From the NCBI RefSeq assembly GCF_019924045.1, contig NZ_JAHXBN010000007.1, forward strand, positions 369,105-433,104: a stretch of 64,000 nucleotides of DNA, read 5' to 3'. Position numbers and translations under genes: made by a program. This document shows positions 1 to 8,884 of the stretch, in pieces. This stretch comes from Dyadobacter fermentans (GTDB lineage Bacteria; Bacteroidota; Bacteroidia; Cytophagales; Spirosomataceae). Each line of letters begins with the position of its first letter. The stretch's first letter is position 1. The notes beneath the pieces are model-generated. The model was given only the letters and a program-made list of their open reading frames with translations. It was not told the origin of the DNA and made no database searches.

Positions 1-837
1 ATCGAACGGCCGGCCGCCGGTTTTCACAGGTACGACCTGGCTACCCAGCTTTTTACGGATTATGCGGAAAAACAGCGCTTGCTCCATTTACCGGAAGGGG
101 CGCGATTTTCCTTTGATCCATTCGGCAATGCCGTTTTTCCCGATAGTTCGATCCTGGTCAAGACATTCTTTTATTATCCTGACAAACGAAAGCCTGCCGC
201 CGGTAAGCAACTGATCGAAACCCGGATTCTGATAAAGGTCAAAGGGCAATGGAATGTGGGGACCTACCAATGGAATGCCGCCCAAACCGATGCATTTTTA
301 TTAGAAAACGGGGCGGACGAAACGGTGAGCTGGGTGAATGAGCAGGGTCTCCGGAAAACATTGCGTTACCACATTCCATCTAATGAAGAATGTTCCTCCT
401 GCCATCGTTCAGGCCGCTCCATTACGCCCATCGGCCCGAAAGCACGAAATCTGAACCTAACTCTGACGAACCATCCGAATCGCGAAAACCAGCTTCTGCA
501 TTTCCGGCGGTCCGGTCTGCTGACGTTACAACCCAACGATCTGCTCGCGCCTCTGCCCGGTTGGCAGGATTCTTCCGTTGCCCTGGATCAACGGGCACGT
601 GCATACCTGGACGTCAACTGTGCGCATTGCCACTCGTCCGTTGGTTTTGCCGAAAGTACCCGGTTATTTTTGGGCTATGAGGTTCCATTTTCAGCCACGC
701 GAATAGGAGCCCGAAAAGATCATATCCTACACCGGACACAGTCGACAAACGCCAACATCCGCATGCCGCAATTAGGCACAACCGTACCCGATTCTGCGGG
801 GGTAGCGTTGATCAAGGCCTATATTCAATCCTTATAA
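1..837 (+). CDS. SO2930-family diheme c-type cytochrome-like protein (5' end outside window)
   Basis: The reading frame is open from the first base, so the gene starts upstream; the visible part is 278 residues. It has two CxxCH heme-binding motifs, CSSCH and CAHCH, in its C-terminal half. The start of the visible part (YDLATQLFTDYAEKQR, then LPEG and VKTFFYYPD) resembles the conserved SO2930-type family of predicted exported diheme proteins (TIGR03806-like). By family the protein would be periplasmic or outer-membrane attached and redox active; its substrate is unknown. It converges with the DinB-like gene, with 4 bases between the stops. The family is assigned from remembered motif order, not from an alignment. 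Confidence 0.75.
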   Translation: MERPAAGFHRYDLATQLFTDYAEKQRLLHLPEGARFSFDPFGNAVFPDSSILVKTFFYYPDKRKPAAGKQLIETRILIKVKGQWNVGTYQWNAAQTDAFLLENGADETVSWVNEQGLRKTLRYHIPSNEECSSCHRSGRSITPIGPKARNLNLTLTNHPNRENQLLHFRRSGLLTLQPNDLLAPLPGWQDSSVALDQRARAYLDVNCAHCHSSVGFAESTRLFLGYEVPFSATRIGARKDHILHRTQSTNANIRMPQLGTTVPDSAGVALIKAYIQSL

Positions 838-841
838 GTGA

Positions 842-1303
842 TTAGCCGGGAATTTGCCTTGCAAAAAGGATAAAATCTGTTCCGGGTGGCGTCATACCCA
901 GCCCGCGTATCAGATTGACGATCTGTCCCCGGTGATAGGTGGAATGATTCACGATATGCGTGAGCACATCAGCGAGGTTATCGAGGTACGGATCCCCGGC
1001 CATGTTTTTGTAGGCCAGTTTGGTCTGACAGTCGTCGTCCTGCAATTCGCTCAGGTGCGAGAGCCAGAGCGCCCCGTTCTCCGCGAGCTGTGCGGCGATG
1101 GCCGGAGGTTGCAGCGGTGTCCAAAGCGGGACGTCGTTCTGCTGCCCTATCACCCTGAAATACCAGTTTCGTTGCGCGTGTGCGAGATGAGAGGCAATTC
1201 GCAATACCTGCTCGTCCTGTATGTCGTTGGCTGAAATGAAGTCGGCAATAACCTTGTTTGCCCAGTTGTTGAAGGTGAAGAAACGAGTGAAGAACGCTTT
1301 CAT
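842..1303 (-). CDS. DinB-like four-helix protein
   Basis: This 153-residue protein has the DinB/YfiT layout: a short N-terminal helix with FNNWAN, a histidine in SHLAHAQ (H42) and a C-terminal HxxxH (H120, H124) in IVNHSTYHRGQ. These three histidines form the usual metal site of the superfamily. Members include thiol-dependent S-transferases and many uncharacterised stress proteins, so the reaction cannot be named. The start is ATG at 1303 on the minus strand. The upstream 150 bp is shared with the divergent membrane protein/XRE pair and holds palindromic operators, so cross-regulation is possible but not shown. Confidence 0.85.
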   Translation of the reverse strand: MKAFFTRFFTFNNWANKVIADFISANDIQDEQVLRIASHLAHAQRNWYFRVIGQQNDVPLWTPLQPPAIAAQLAENGALWLSHLSELQDDDCQTKLAYKNMAGDPYLDNLADVLTHIVNHSTYHRGQIVNLIRGLGMTPPGTDFILFARQIPG

Positions 1304-1390
1304 TGCTGCTGGTTATTGAAGAAAGGAAACGCCGTAAGATACTGTACTTCCCTCGTTGCGACAATTTTTGAGGGTGTTGTGTATATTTTT

Positions 1391-1427
1391 GTAAAGTATA
1401 CTTTACTTTTAGTAAACTGTATATTAC
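1391..1427. promoter_or_regulatory. Tandem operator palindromes upstream of a membrane protein/XRE pair
   Basis: Bases 1391-1406 are a perfect 16-bp palindrome, GTAAAGTATACTTTAC. A second 16-bp box at 1412-1427, GTAAACTGTATATTAC, keeps the same outer GTAA/TTAC ends. The two boxes start exactly 21 bp apart, so they lie on the same DNA face. They are 27-63 bp upstream of the ATG at 1454. The XRE protein encoded two genes in is the obvious candidate ligand, which would make the pair autoregulated; that is inference. Confidence 0.6.
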
Positions 1428-1453
1428 ATTGCAGTCGACTAAACTTTTATAAT

Positions 1454-1924
1454 ATGGCACTATCACGTTCAGCGAGGTATCGGGCAGTCGGGGTTTTCCT
1501 GGCCATTACCGGGTTTTTGGGCTTATGGGTTGCGTCCTGGGAAGGGCTGATCAACGTTTATCGGATTATTTTGCCAGCCTACACACTGCCTGACGGCGCT
1601 TATCCGTATCCTGCCAATTTTTGGGACGTCAATGCGGTATTCGGAATGGTGTCGGCGTGCATGCTTACGATTGGGGCCGCCCTGGTGTTTCTGGCAAAGG
1701 AGCCGGACGAATATCTATACAAGATCCGGCTGGAATCCATTCAGTTTGCGGTAATGGCGCAGTTTCTGGTAGGACTGATCGCCTTTGCGTATTTCTATTT
1801 TACACCCGGTTATCAAATGGAAAATACATTTCAGGGCATTCTGGGGATTGCCAGTGGCACTTTCCTGGTGACTTACACGCTTCGTTATTACGCGAGTATC
1901 TATTTCAATGCGGAACAGGATTGA
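1454..1924 (+). CDS. Four-helix integral membrane protein paired with an XRE regulator
   Basis: The protein has 156 residues and four hydrophobic segments (around 10-30, 60-80, 95-115 and 130-150). No catalytic motif is visible and I do not recognise a named family beyond the small DUF-type membrane proteins that commonly precede XRE regulators. I chose the ATG at 1454. The open frame extends upstream to 1316, but that stretch would run through the palindromic operator region and adds no sensible signal. The XRE gene starts 11 bp after the stop, so the two are probably co-transcribed. The membrane protein may be a sensor or immunity-like partner of the regulator. Confidence 0.7.
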   Translation: MALSRSARYRAVGVFLAITGFLGLWVASWEGLINVYRIILPAYTLPDGAYPYPANFWDVNAVFGMVSACMLTIGAALVFLAKEPDEYLYKIRLESIQFAVMAQFLVGLIAFAYFYFTPGYQMENTFQGILGIASGTFLVTYTLRYYASIYFNAEQD

Positions 1925-1935
1925 GTGCCCGGGAT

Positions 1936-2163
1936 ATGAAACTGGAAAATACCTTGCGTGTAGAGCGTGCCGTTAGGCGTATGACGCAGGCCGAGCTGGC
2001 CGAGCGCGTGGATGTGTCGCGTCAGGCGATCAACGCGATCGAAACCGGGAAGTTCATCCCCTCCGCGGTGCTGGCGATCAAATTGGCGCGGGTTTTCGGC
2101 AAGCCTGTCGAAGAGATATTTATCCTGTCGGAAGAGCCAAGCCCGGTGGGAGTGGAGATTTAA
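1936..2163 (+). CDS. XRE-family helix-turn-helix regulator (75 aa)
   Basis: This small protein is almost entirely one XRE helix-turn-helix domain: TQAELAERVDVSRQAINAIE followed by GKFIPSAVLAIKLARVFGKPVEEIF. This is the classic five-helix arrangement of the YozG-like compact repressors. The start is ATG at 1936; a longer in-frame reading would overlap the preceding gene. It is 11 bp downstream of the membrane protein gene and probably forms an operon with it. The palindromes at 1391-1427 are its likely operator. Confidence 0.85.
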   Translation: MKLENTLRVERAVRRMTQAELAERVDVSRQAINAIETGKFIPSAVLAIKLARVFGKPVEEIFILSEEPSPVGVEI

Positions 2164-2189
2164 GCATACTTATTAATCATTTATCAGCC

Positions 2190-3614
2190 ATGAAAATATG
2201 CTTTGTATGGTGCCTTGTCGTGCTTTTTTCTGTGCACCTGGCCTCCGCCGGGCGTGTGGAGCTACGAGGGCACGCCCGCAATGCAGCGGAGGAAAACCTT
2301 CAATGTACGGTTGTATCAAACAACCTCGCCAGCAATCCGGTAAGGGTGGTCATCCCGATGAAGGGCGGGGATTTCAGTTATCAGTTTGATATAACGGAGT
2401 CTACATTTCTCAGTTTCAGCGACGGCACCAACTATTTTGGCGGGTTTGTCGAGCCAGGCGACAGTATTGTTGTCAACTACGACCGGCTGGATTTTGCGAA
2501 CAGCATTTCTTTTACGGGAAAAGGCAGGGAGAAATTCGCGATCGTGCATTCGATGATGGATTTCAAGCGCATGGCACGCACTATTGCAGCAGCCGCGAAG
2601 GGACGTAGGTATCCCGTGGATGATATGTTTGCCGCAATCGATAGTCTGAGGGAGGATATTCATCAGCGAATCGACCTCGCCGCTAAATCGATGAGTGCGG
2701 AAAGTTACAATCGATTGCTTGGGGCGCTGGCAGCTACGGAGCGACAAGCAAAGCAAAGTGGCCTGGTTGCGGTTTTCGGGGATTCTTACAGTAACATTAT
2801 GGCCAACCACCGGGAAAAGCTGAGTGACGCGTCCATAGTGCAAATGAAGAAGTTACTGGAGTACGACGAGGCATTTTATGATTCCAGGTTCTACGTCGAT
2901 GCAGTCAAGAGCCTCGCTTCTATGCATTTGGAAGATAACATTCGACCCATTACTAACAATTTCGAGGAGCGGAAGTATCAGCTACTGGTCGAAATGCTGC
3001 CTCAGAAGTTGCGTACGCCTGTTCTGTTCATGACCCTCAAATGGGATATCACGACGGCTCCGGGCGAATTGAATGCGCGCGTAGTGCAGCGCGCCGCTGA
3101 ACTACTTCCCGATAGTCAGTTGAAACGGCATATTCTGGATTTGTTGACCGCCAGGAACATGCTCAGGGCGGGGGACAAGGCGCCGGAGTTTTCGGTGCAG
3201 AATCTGTCGGGAGAAAAAATCGACCTTGCTTCTTTCCGAGGCAAGACTGTGTACCTCGATTTCTGGTTTGCCAGCTGTGGGCCGTGCCATGCGCTTTTTA
3301 AATCCATTGCGCCAGTCAAGAAACACTTTGAGCATGACGAGCGGGTGGTATTTTTAACCGTGTCGGTGGACAATGAAATGACCTGGAAGAGATCAATCTC
3401 GAAATTCGGGGTGAAGGGGTACCATGCTTTTACGGAAAATAAGTTGCGTGAGCACCCGATTATCCAATCGTATAATGTGACTGTCTATCCTACAACCTAT
3501 ATTATTGATCCTGCCGGCCGCATTCATGCGATTCAGGCCGCAAACAATCCGGATGTGCTCAGAAAGCAGATCGAAGAAGCCATCGCTGCTACTTCCTCAG
3601 GCCATAACCGATAA
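2190..3614 (+). CDS. TlpA-like thioredoxin-domain protein, exported
   Basis: The 474-residue protein begins with a signal peptide (ICFVWCLVVLFSVHLASAG). A long middle region follows that resembles the DUF4369-type N-terminal part of Bacteroidota TlpA proteins. The C-terminal thioredoxin fold runs from about residue 325. Its active site is C363-G-P-C366 in FASCGPCHALF, and a cis-proline segment (VTVYPTTYIID) lies near residue 435. The expected role is periplasmic thiol-disulfide exchange; the partner is unknown. Its 3' end overlaps the convergent lipoprotein gene by 26 bp. Confidence 0.85.
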   Translation: MKICFVWCLVVLFSVHLASAGRVELRGHARNAAEENLQCTVVSNNLASNPVRVVIPMKGGDFSYQFDITESTFLSFSDGTNYFGGFVEPGDSIVVNYDRLDFANSISFTGKGREKFAIVHSMMDFKRMARTIAAAAKGRRYPVDDMFAAIDSLREDIHQRIDLAAKSMSAESYNRLLGALAATERQAKQSGLVAVFGDSYSNIMANHREKLSDASIVQMKKLLEYDEAFYDSRFYVDAVKSLASMHLEDNIRPITNNFEERKYQLLVEMLPQKLRTPVLFMTLKWDITTAPGELNARVVQRAAELLPDSQLKRHILDLLTARNMLRAGDKAPEFSVQNLSGEKIDLASFRGKTVYLDFWFASCGPCHALFKSIAPVKKHFEHDERVVFLTVSVDNEMTWKRSISKFGVKGYHAFTENKLREHPIIQSYNVTVYPTTYIIDPAGRIHAIQAANNPDVLRKQIEEAIAATSSGHNR

Positions 3615-4335
3615 TCTTACGGATCCTGCGCACACCCTTGTCGATTACCCGGTAATCGACAAGTTCTCCGTTGTTTTGAAGGTAATCGTAATCGGTTTGT
3701 ACATCCATTACCAAACCCACGCCGTCGGCATAATACTTATATCCCAAACGATATAGCAATACCCCGGTCGTGTCCACACGCTCGGTGACTTTTAAGGTAG
3801 TTGAAAAATAAAGGGAATCCACTTGCACCGGCTGATCCAGGTTTTCATAATAAGACAAATGGCCATATCGCGGATCTTCATCATTGATGGAGAAATGCTG
3901 AAATGCATCCCATTTAGCAGCCGGGCTGTAAGGAAATACCAGGTAGGTAATCAATTCATTATCCTTATTCTGTAATACCTTATCGATAGAAACAAAGGCT
4001 TTGTATTCTTTTGTTTTTTGCCAGTAATCGGTTGGTTTTGTCCGGATTGAATACGAGATCTGGCATTCTGAAACACCGTTCGAATCCGTTTTGGAATAGG
4101 TTATTTCCTCTTTTTCAAACCAGCTGGCAGTTTTCGGTTCTTTGTTTCCGGTGGAATAAATGGCTTCGTCGACTGCGTAAATGCGGTAAGAGCCAGTGGT
4201 TATCGGGAAATAGGTTGGGACGGGTACGTACTCCTCCGACTTTTCGCAAGCGATGAGAAAGAGCATCATGATCCCGGCAATGTACCGGATGAATTGTGAA
4301 TGGCGGAAAGGAAATACCGTAGATTTAATGAACAC
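3589..4335 (-). CDS. Hypothetical lipoprotein
   Basis: The 248-residue protein has a lipoprotein-type N terminus: a basic stretch (RHSQFIRY), a hydrophobic core and the lipobox LIAC at about residue 30. The mature part is rich in beta-strand-like Tyr/Thr/Asp and has no recognised motif. The start is GTG at 4335; the first in-frame ATG (residue 23) would remove the basic part of the signal peptide. It converges with the upstream TlpA-like gene and overlaps it by 26 bp. I do not recognise the family. Confidence 0.7.
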   Translation of the reverse strand: MFIKSTVFPFRHSQFIRYIAGIMMLFLIACEKSEEYVPVPTYFPITTGSYRIYAVDEAIYSTGNKEPKTASWFEKEEITYSKTDSNGVSECQISYSIRTKPTDYWQKTKEYKAFVSIDKVLQNKDNELITYLVFPYSPAAKWDAFQHFSINDEDPRYGHLSYYENLDQPVQVDSLYFSTTLKVTERVDTTGVLLYRLGYKYYADGVGLVMDVQTDYDYLQNNGELVDYRVIDKGVRRIRKIIGYGLRK

Positions 4336-4446
4336 AGGCAGCGTGGTTTGAATTTAAAATGTAACGGTGAAATTTTGTTTTTGTTATGGAAATAAAATTA
4401 GATTGCGACCGGTATTTGTTATTTTAATTAAATAAAAACCAGACCC

Positions 4447-5937
4447 TTGAAACTGTTTTGGACGATTAGTACGCTGGTGTTATTGGGAATGGGGTCCTGT
4501 CGGGTCCGGTCTGATGTAACGTCCGTCGAAATTGAATGCAGTGAATGCATCGGCAAAACGGTTGAAATAACATCACCCGATTTATTGGAGCCGAAAAATA
4601 TCCAAATAGCAAAAGGCCGGTTCGATTCAAATGGAAAGGTTACGCTTCAATTTAATATTCCCAATGACCGTTATCTGGCGTTTGGAATTGACAGTGTCGA
4701 TCGTCGGGCCATGTATTTTTTTGCCGGTGAAAAAACCGAAATCGTCTATGCAGGTAAAATCCCTCGCTTCAAAGGTGCGAATAATCATTTTTATCAATAC
4801 CTGGCTGATTTTAAGCTGATTGTGGATAGTCTCTACGCCCTGAGAGAACAACGCATTACGAGTGGGCGCAGGATTCCGGAAGAAGAAAATGCAGCGTTTC
4901 GGGAAGAGGCCCGCCTGCCTGTCAGGCGCTATGAAAGCCGCGTGAAAGCAGATAACGACTTGACGCCTAAGCATAAGGAAGTGCTTGTTTTTGGCGCGCA
5001 AAATTTCAGCAAGTCGTTTGATGGATCGCTCGGAGTGGTTACCGACGACGCAACCTACGAGCATTGGCGAAGGAATGGGAATGAGGCCAATGGCTATGCC
5101 CCGGACTTTTTTAAAACGACACCCGTGGCCTCGCAAGGCGTTTTCGATGGCTATTTCTACTTCGATTTGGTCAATTCGGAACTCTTGCAAAACCTCTGGC
5201 GCCCAATTGAATTTCACCTGGACGAGTCCGGGGCTGACTATGACGATGGGACGATCGGACTACGCTGCGCAGAGGTAATCACCAGGTCCGGCTTTCCTGA
5301 ACCCTTTTCCGAGCTGCTTCTGGCGAAAAACTTGTACCACTGCCTGCGTCAGACGGCCGTTACGCCGTCCGTGGCTGAATTGTACGACCAGTTCACGAAG
5401 CATTTCCCGCGCTCTGCGTTCGCGCCAGCGCTGAAACGCCAGTTTGCCGAATCGAAATCGCTCAGCAGCGGAGAGCCTGCCAAGGAAATTTATGGTTTTA
5501 GAGAAGATGGCAGGCGGTTTCGATTGTCAGAATTGAAAGGGAAAGTCGTTTACGTTGATTTCTGGGCAACCTGGTGTGGGCCCTGCATCGAACAATTCCC
5601 TCATTCCAGGAAGCTGATCCAGCAGTTTACGAACGACGACGGGATTGTGTTCTTGTTTGTGTCCTTTGACAGGGATGCCCGGAAATGGAAGGAGTTTCTG
5701 AGATCGAAAAAAATGAAGGGCATTCATGTGATTGCGGACAGAAACAGCCCTTCCGTAGCAGATGCATACCGCGTTACGGCCATCCCGCATTACCTGTTAA
5801 TAGACCATCTCGGCAATATAAAGTCGGCATACGCCATGTCCCCTTCGCAGCCGGAAACGGGTGCAACTATCACCGGGATGTTGGCCGCCCGCCGTGCCGG
5901 CGCTCATTTGCCGGCAGCTAATTCAAGCGCTTTTTGA
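4447..5937 (+). CDS. TlpA-like thioredoxin-domain lipoprotein
   Basis: The 496-residue protein has the same plan as the TlpA-like gene at 2190: signal, long N-terminal region and C-terminal thioredoxin fold with C377-G-P-C380 in WATWCGPCIEQF and a cis-Pro segment VTAIPHYLLID. The signal ends in a lipobox (LGMGSC), so the protein is probably lipid-anchored facing the periplasm. The start is TTG at 4447: there is an in-frame stop at 4429-4431, no ATG between, and a later start would destroy the signal. Its last 34 bp overlap the convergent S41 peptidase gene. Two paralogous TlpA genes sit within 4 kb. Confidence 0.85.
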   Translation: MKLFWTISTLVLLGMGSCRVRSDVTSVEIECSECIGKTVEITSPDLLEPKNIQIAKGRFDSNGKVTLQFNIPNDRYLAFGIDSVDRRAMYFFAGEKTEIVYAGKIPRFKGANNHFYQYLADFKLIVDSLYALREQRITSGRRIPEEENAAFREEARLPVRRYESRVKADNDLTPKHKEVLVFGAQNFSKSFDGSLGVVTDDATYEHWRRNGNEANGYAPDFFKTTPVASQGVFDGYFYFDLVNSELLQNLWRPIEFHLDESGADYDDGTIGLRCAEVITRSGFPEPFSELLLAKNLYHCLRQTAVTPSVAELYDQFTKHFPRSAFAPALKRQFAESKSLSSGEPAKEIYGFREDGRRFRLSELKGKVVYVDFWATWCGPCIEQFPHSRKLIQQFTNDDGIVFLFVSFDRDARKWKEFLRSKKMKGIHVIADRNSPSVADAYRVTAIPHYLLIDHLGNIKSAYAMSPSQPETGATITGMLAARRAGAHLPAANSSAF

Positions 5938-7295
5938 AGCGGGGGATCTCTTTGCGCGAGGGCATCCGAAATGGACGGGACAACGGGATATTCGGGAAGA
6001 ATGCCGCGACCCGGCTCGCGGGCAGGTTTCACGGCGTTCGAATACCGGATAGTGGGTACCGCGACCTGCAAACCCGAATGCGGAAGACCGACCCTGACTG
6101 AACCACCCGAATTGTTACCCTCGTAACCCCCGCCGGTTTCTTCTCCGATGAAAACGGCTCTTGCATTGCTTTTGGCAATGGCGCAAAAGTCGGCGGCGGT
6201 GGAGAATGTCCTGCCGTCTGTCAGCACATACACATTCCCCTGAAAATGTAACCCGGCAGGTTGCTGCACGGCCAGGCCGGGGTGGTCGTCGGCCGTCATC
6301 ACCGGCTTGGACAGCGACCGCAAAGCCGAGAAATAGCGGAATGGCTCGCCGGTCAGATAAGCGTACAGCAATGCACCGTACACATCGTCACCGCCTCCGT
6401 TTCCACGCAAATCGATGATCAGGTTTTTTATCTGTTTCTGGCGCAACGCTCCGAATGTTGTTTCCAGAAAAGCGGGAAAATCCTGGCCCGCACTCATGAT
6501 TCGTTGCTTGCTGAATGTGCGGATCGTTAGCAAGGCCTTTGATTGGCCAGGGTAGGCGATGTCGAGCGGCCTGGTGTTGTTTCCGGTTTTGTATGCAGGG
6601 CACCCCGTGTTTTCAAAGCGTGCGGGTTCCAGGGTAATCCCGCGTGGCTGGCCTTCGGGCGTGACCAGCTGTATGTTATAGCTCGTTTTGGGGCCATAAA
6701 TGAAGTTGTAAAGGAAGAGGAATGCATCGTTGTTCAAGGTCGCATTCTTTTTAGTTTGGATTTTGCCGTCGGACGGGAGGTATTGCAAAAGTCTGCGGTG
6801 GATCTGAGCCAGGGATACTCCGTCTATCGACAAAATTTCGGCCCCGGCGGGCACATTTTCGTTCCTGCTGCAAAGCACAAATGCATGATCGCCGGAAAAC
6901 CAGACTTTCAGCGGGAACATTGGCACGGACGCGGCATACCTTTCCATGATTTCGCCAGGTAAGCTGCCGCTGGTATGCCCGCATTCCAGCGCGCTGACGG
7001 CAAACCGGACCAGATTTCCGAACCCAATCAGCGTCATCGGGGCATTGATGGCGGCCTCGCAGCTGTCGAGCAGCCGGTTGAGCGACCCGCGGGACCGGTA
7101 ACGGTACATATCCGGATGGTTTTCGGCGAGTATTTTCCGAAAGGCCTGAAAATCTTCCCGGAGCAGCGAGGCGTTCAAAGGCTGGTTGAAATCGGTTTGA
7201 GGCGTAACCTGGCCGCTCGTGGTGGTTATAATGCATAGCATGGTAAGGGCAATAAGGATCCCCTCCCAGCGAATGGGTATTTTTGGGAAATGCAT
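5904..7295 (-). CDS. S41-family (C-terminal processing type) peptidase
   Basis: The 463-residue protein has an N-terminal signal/anchor (ILIALTMLCIITTTSGQ). A degenerate PDZ-like region contains GAEILSIDGVSL, and a C-terminal tail-specific protease domain follows. The segments IDLRGNGGGDD and GRTFSTAADF match the S41 core; S365 in the latter is the expected nucleophile. The EETGGG loop follows. The protein should be periplasmic and degrade or process exported proteins. It converges on and slightly overlaps the TlpA-like gene. Confidence 0.85.
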   Translation of the reverse strand: MHFPKIPIRWEGILIALTMLCIITTTSGQVTPQTDFNQPLNASLLREDFQAFRKILAENHPDMYRYRSRGSLNRLLDSCEAAINAPMTLIGFGNLVRFAVSALECGHTSGSLPGEIMERYAASVPMFPLKVWFSGDHAFVLCSRNENVPAGAEILSIDGVSLAQIHRRLLQYLPSDGKIQTKKNATLNNDAFLFLYNFIYGPKTSYNIQLVTPEGQPRGITLEPARFENTGCPAYKTGNNTRPLDIAYPGQSKALLTIRTFSKQRIMSAGQDFPAFLETTFGALRQKQIKNLIIDLRGNGGGDDVYGALLYAYLTGEPFRYFSALRSLSKPVMTADDHPGLAVQQPAGLHFQGNVYVLTDGRTFSTAADFCAIAKSNARAVFIGEETGGGYEGNNSGGSVRVGLPHSGLQVAVPTIRYSNAVKPAREPGRGILPEYPVVPSISDALAQRDPPLQKALELAAGK

Positions 7296-7316
7296 AATAG
7301 GTTGATTTAGAATTTT

Positions 7317-7739
7317 CTAGTTGCTGTATTTTTTCAGGAAGAAATAATAGCCGGCAAAGCTGCCCGCAAGGCTAAGTGATAGTGCTGCAAGTGCCGCCCA
7401 AGGCACGAGATCCGTGAGTGCTATGATGGTAGAACCCACCGCTATACCCACAAAAATGGCTAGCCATTTGACGCAGGTTTGCAAGTTCTGACGGCGGTCC
7501 GGCTGCAACAGGAGGGTTGCAAGTTCTTCACTCGCACCCGATTCCAGTACTTTTTCTCGGAGCCGGTACCGAAAATACCGCCGGGCGAGTTCCAGCAGGA
7601 AAGCCAGTATTAATACCACCAGTAATACGGTTACACCCAATGCCACCTGGTCGCGATCGACGTAGGTATTTGTCATCGCCTGTGCGCTCGCGGGGGTGAA
7701 CAGGGAAGCGAGGGAAATGACTGATAATATCTTTTTCAT
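7317..7739 (-). CDS. Small membrane protein downstream of anti-sigma gene
   Basis: The 140-residue protein has a signal-like N terminus (KKILSVISLASLFTPASAQA) and three hydrophobic segments near residues 32-52, 90-110 and 115-135. I chose the ATG at 7739 because it places a clean signal at the start; the open frame extends 33 codons further into the upstream gene. It is the last gene of the sigma/anti-sigma run, 20 bp after the anti-sigma stop, so it may be a target or accessory of that system. No family recognised. Confidence 0.65.
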   Translation of the reverse strand: MKKILSVISLASLFTPASAQAMTNTYVDRDQVALGVTVLLVVLILAFLLELARRYFRYRLREKVLESGASEELATLLLQPDRRQNLQTCVKWLAIFVGIAVGSTIIALTDLVPWAALAALSLSLAGSFAGYYFFLKKYSN

Positions 7740-7759
7740 GTTTGATAGCCGTTTGTGGA

Positions 7760-8239
7760 TTAGACTGCCGCACCCGGGAAATGTTGCAAATTTTCCGGAA
7801 CATCGAGCCGACGAATTTTGGTGACGTACTCGCTCCATAGGTTGGTCAGCAGGAAAGCAAAAAGTAAGCAGCTGGCTGTGCCGTAGCTGAGGACATCGCT
7901 CTTCCCGAGCAGGTCATTCAGCAGCCTCGTATTCAGATAACAAAACAACCCAATCGCCGCGAGCACACCCACGAGCGACACGCACACGATGAATGCCCGC
8001 TCCGGAGCATGACTGCGCTTTCGCGCCGGAAGCTGCGCGAGCACGGCCTTTGTGAGGTCGAAATCAAACGCTTCCGCCGGTAATACGGACATGCCGTGGG
8101 CCATTTTTTGATAGAATGCGACCCGCCGCGCGCAATGCGGGCATTGTGCGATATGTGTTGCCGCAGCAAAGCCGGAGTTTCCCGCATCCAGCGCATGTTG
8201 CTGAATTTCAATGTCTGATAAATGATCTGCTGTGTTCAT
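7760..8239 (-). CDS. Putative anti-sigma factor with zinc-finger-like N terminus
   Basis: The 159-residue protein starts with a segment containing a histidine and CPHC (HIAQCPHCARRV), like the ZAS-type zinc anti-sigma domain. Two membrane segments follow near residues 84-104 and 122-142. Its ATG overlaps the sigma factor stop by 4 bp (ATGA), which is the usual translational coupling of such pairs. The expected role is to hold the sigma factor at the inner membrane until a signal arrives. The sequence is short and divergent, so the function rests on both context and motif. Confidence 0.7.
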   Translation of the reverse strand: MNTADHLSDIEIQQHALDAGNSGFAAATHIAQCPHCARRVAFYQKMAHGMSVLPAEAFDFDLTKAVLAQLPARKRSHAPERAFIVCVSLVGVLAAIGLFCYLNTRLLNDLLGKSDVLSYGTASCLLFAFLLTNLWSEYVTKIRRLDVPENLQHFPGAAV

Positions 8240-8853
8240 AAACCCTTGTTGTAAATCATTTGTATTCGCTCCCTTAATATTTTTCGTGCCCTGAACAGGT
8301 AACTCTTAACCGTGCCCTCGGGTAAGGCCACGATCTGCGCGATCTCCGAATAGCTCAGCTCCTGATGATGGTAGAGGGTGATCAGCAGCTTGTATAAGGC
8401 AGGGAGTTTTTCAATTTCCGATTCGAGCAGGCTGTTCAATTCGACGCCTATGAGATTTTCCTCTAAGTCGTGCGCATCGGGATAATCTTGCGGATATTCG
8501 CCTTCCCGGTTGGCTGGTGCGGGACGCTCGTTTCCAATGGGCGAGGCCTTATTTTTTTCCAGCTGGTTAATGCAGGTATTGTAAGCGATCCTTGCAATCC
8601 AGGTGGAGAGTTTGGATTGAAAACGGAAGCTATCCAGCTTTTGAAAGACTTTCAGGTAAATGTCCTGGGCAATATCCCGCCGCTGCTCCCGGTCGGGGAT
8701 CATCTTGAACACGATCTGCGCGACGAGCCCTTCGGTGTCCCTGATAATGGTTCCGAATGCCCTTGTGTTGCCACTGAGCACCCGTTCCACCAGAACGCGG
8801 TCGGTCGGCTTATGATGTTCTTTCTGATCCATTGCTACTGATTGGACAGCCAT
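8236..8853 (-). CDS. ECF-type RNA polymerase sigma factor
   Basis: The protein has 205 residues from the ATG at 8853 (another ATG lies at 8832). It has sigma region 2 (REQRRDIAQDIYLKVFQKL and STWIARIAYNTCINQ) and region 4 (LSYSEIAQIVALPEGTVKSY followed by LFRARKIL). It is coupled to the anti-sigma gene by a 4-bp overlap. Only 31 bp separates it from the stop of the SGNH gene of the acyl-transfer operon, so it may be read from that operon as well as from its own promoter. Confidence 0.9.
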   Translation of the reverse strand: MAVQSVAMDQKEHHKPTDRVLVERVLSGNTRAFGTIIRDTEGLVAQIVFKMIPDREQRRDIAQDIYLKVFQKLDSFRFQSKLSTWIARIAYNTCINQLEKNKASPIGNERPAPANREGEYPQDYPDAHDLEENLIGVELNSLLESEIEKLPALYKLLITLYHHQELSYSEIAQIVALPEGTVKSYLFRARKILRERIQMIYNKGL

Positions 8854-8884
8854 GGTCTTTAAAAGTTGCAAAATTGCCAGAGTT

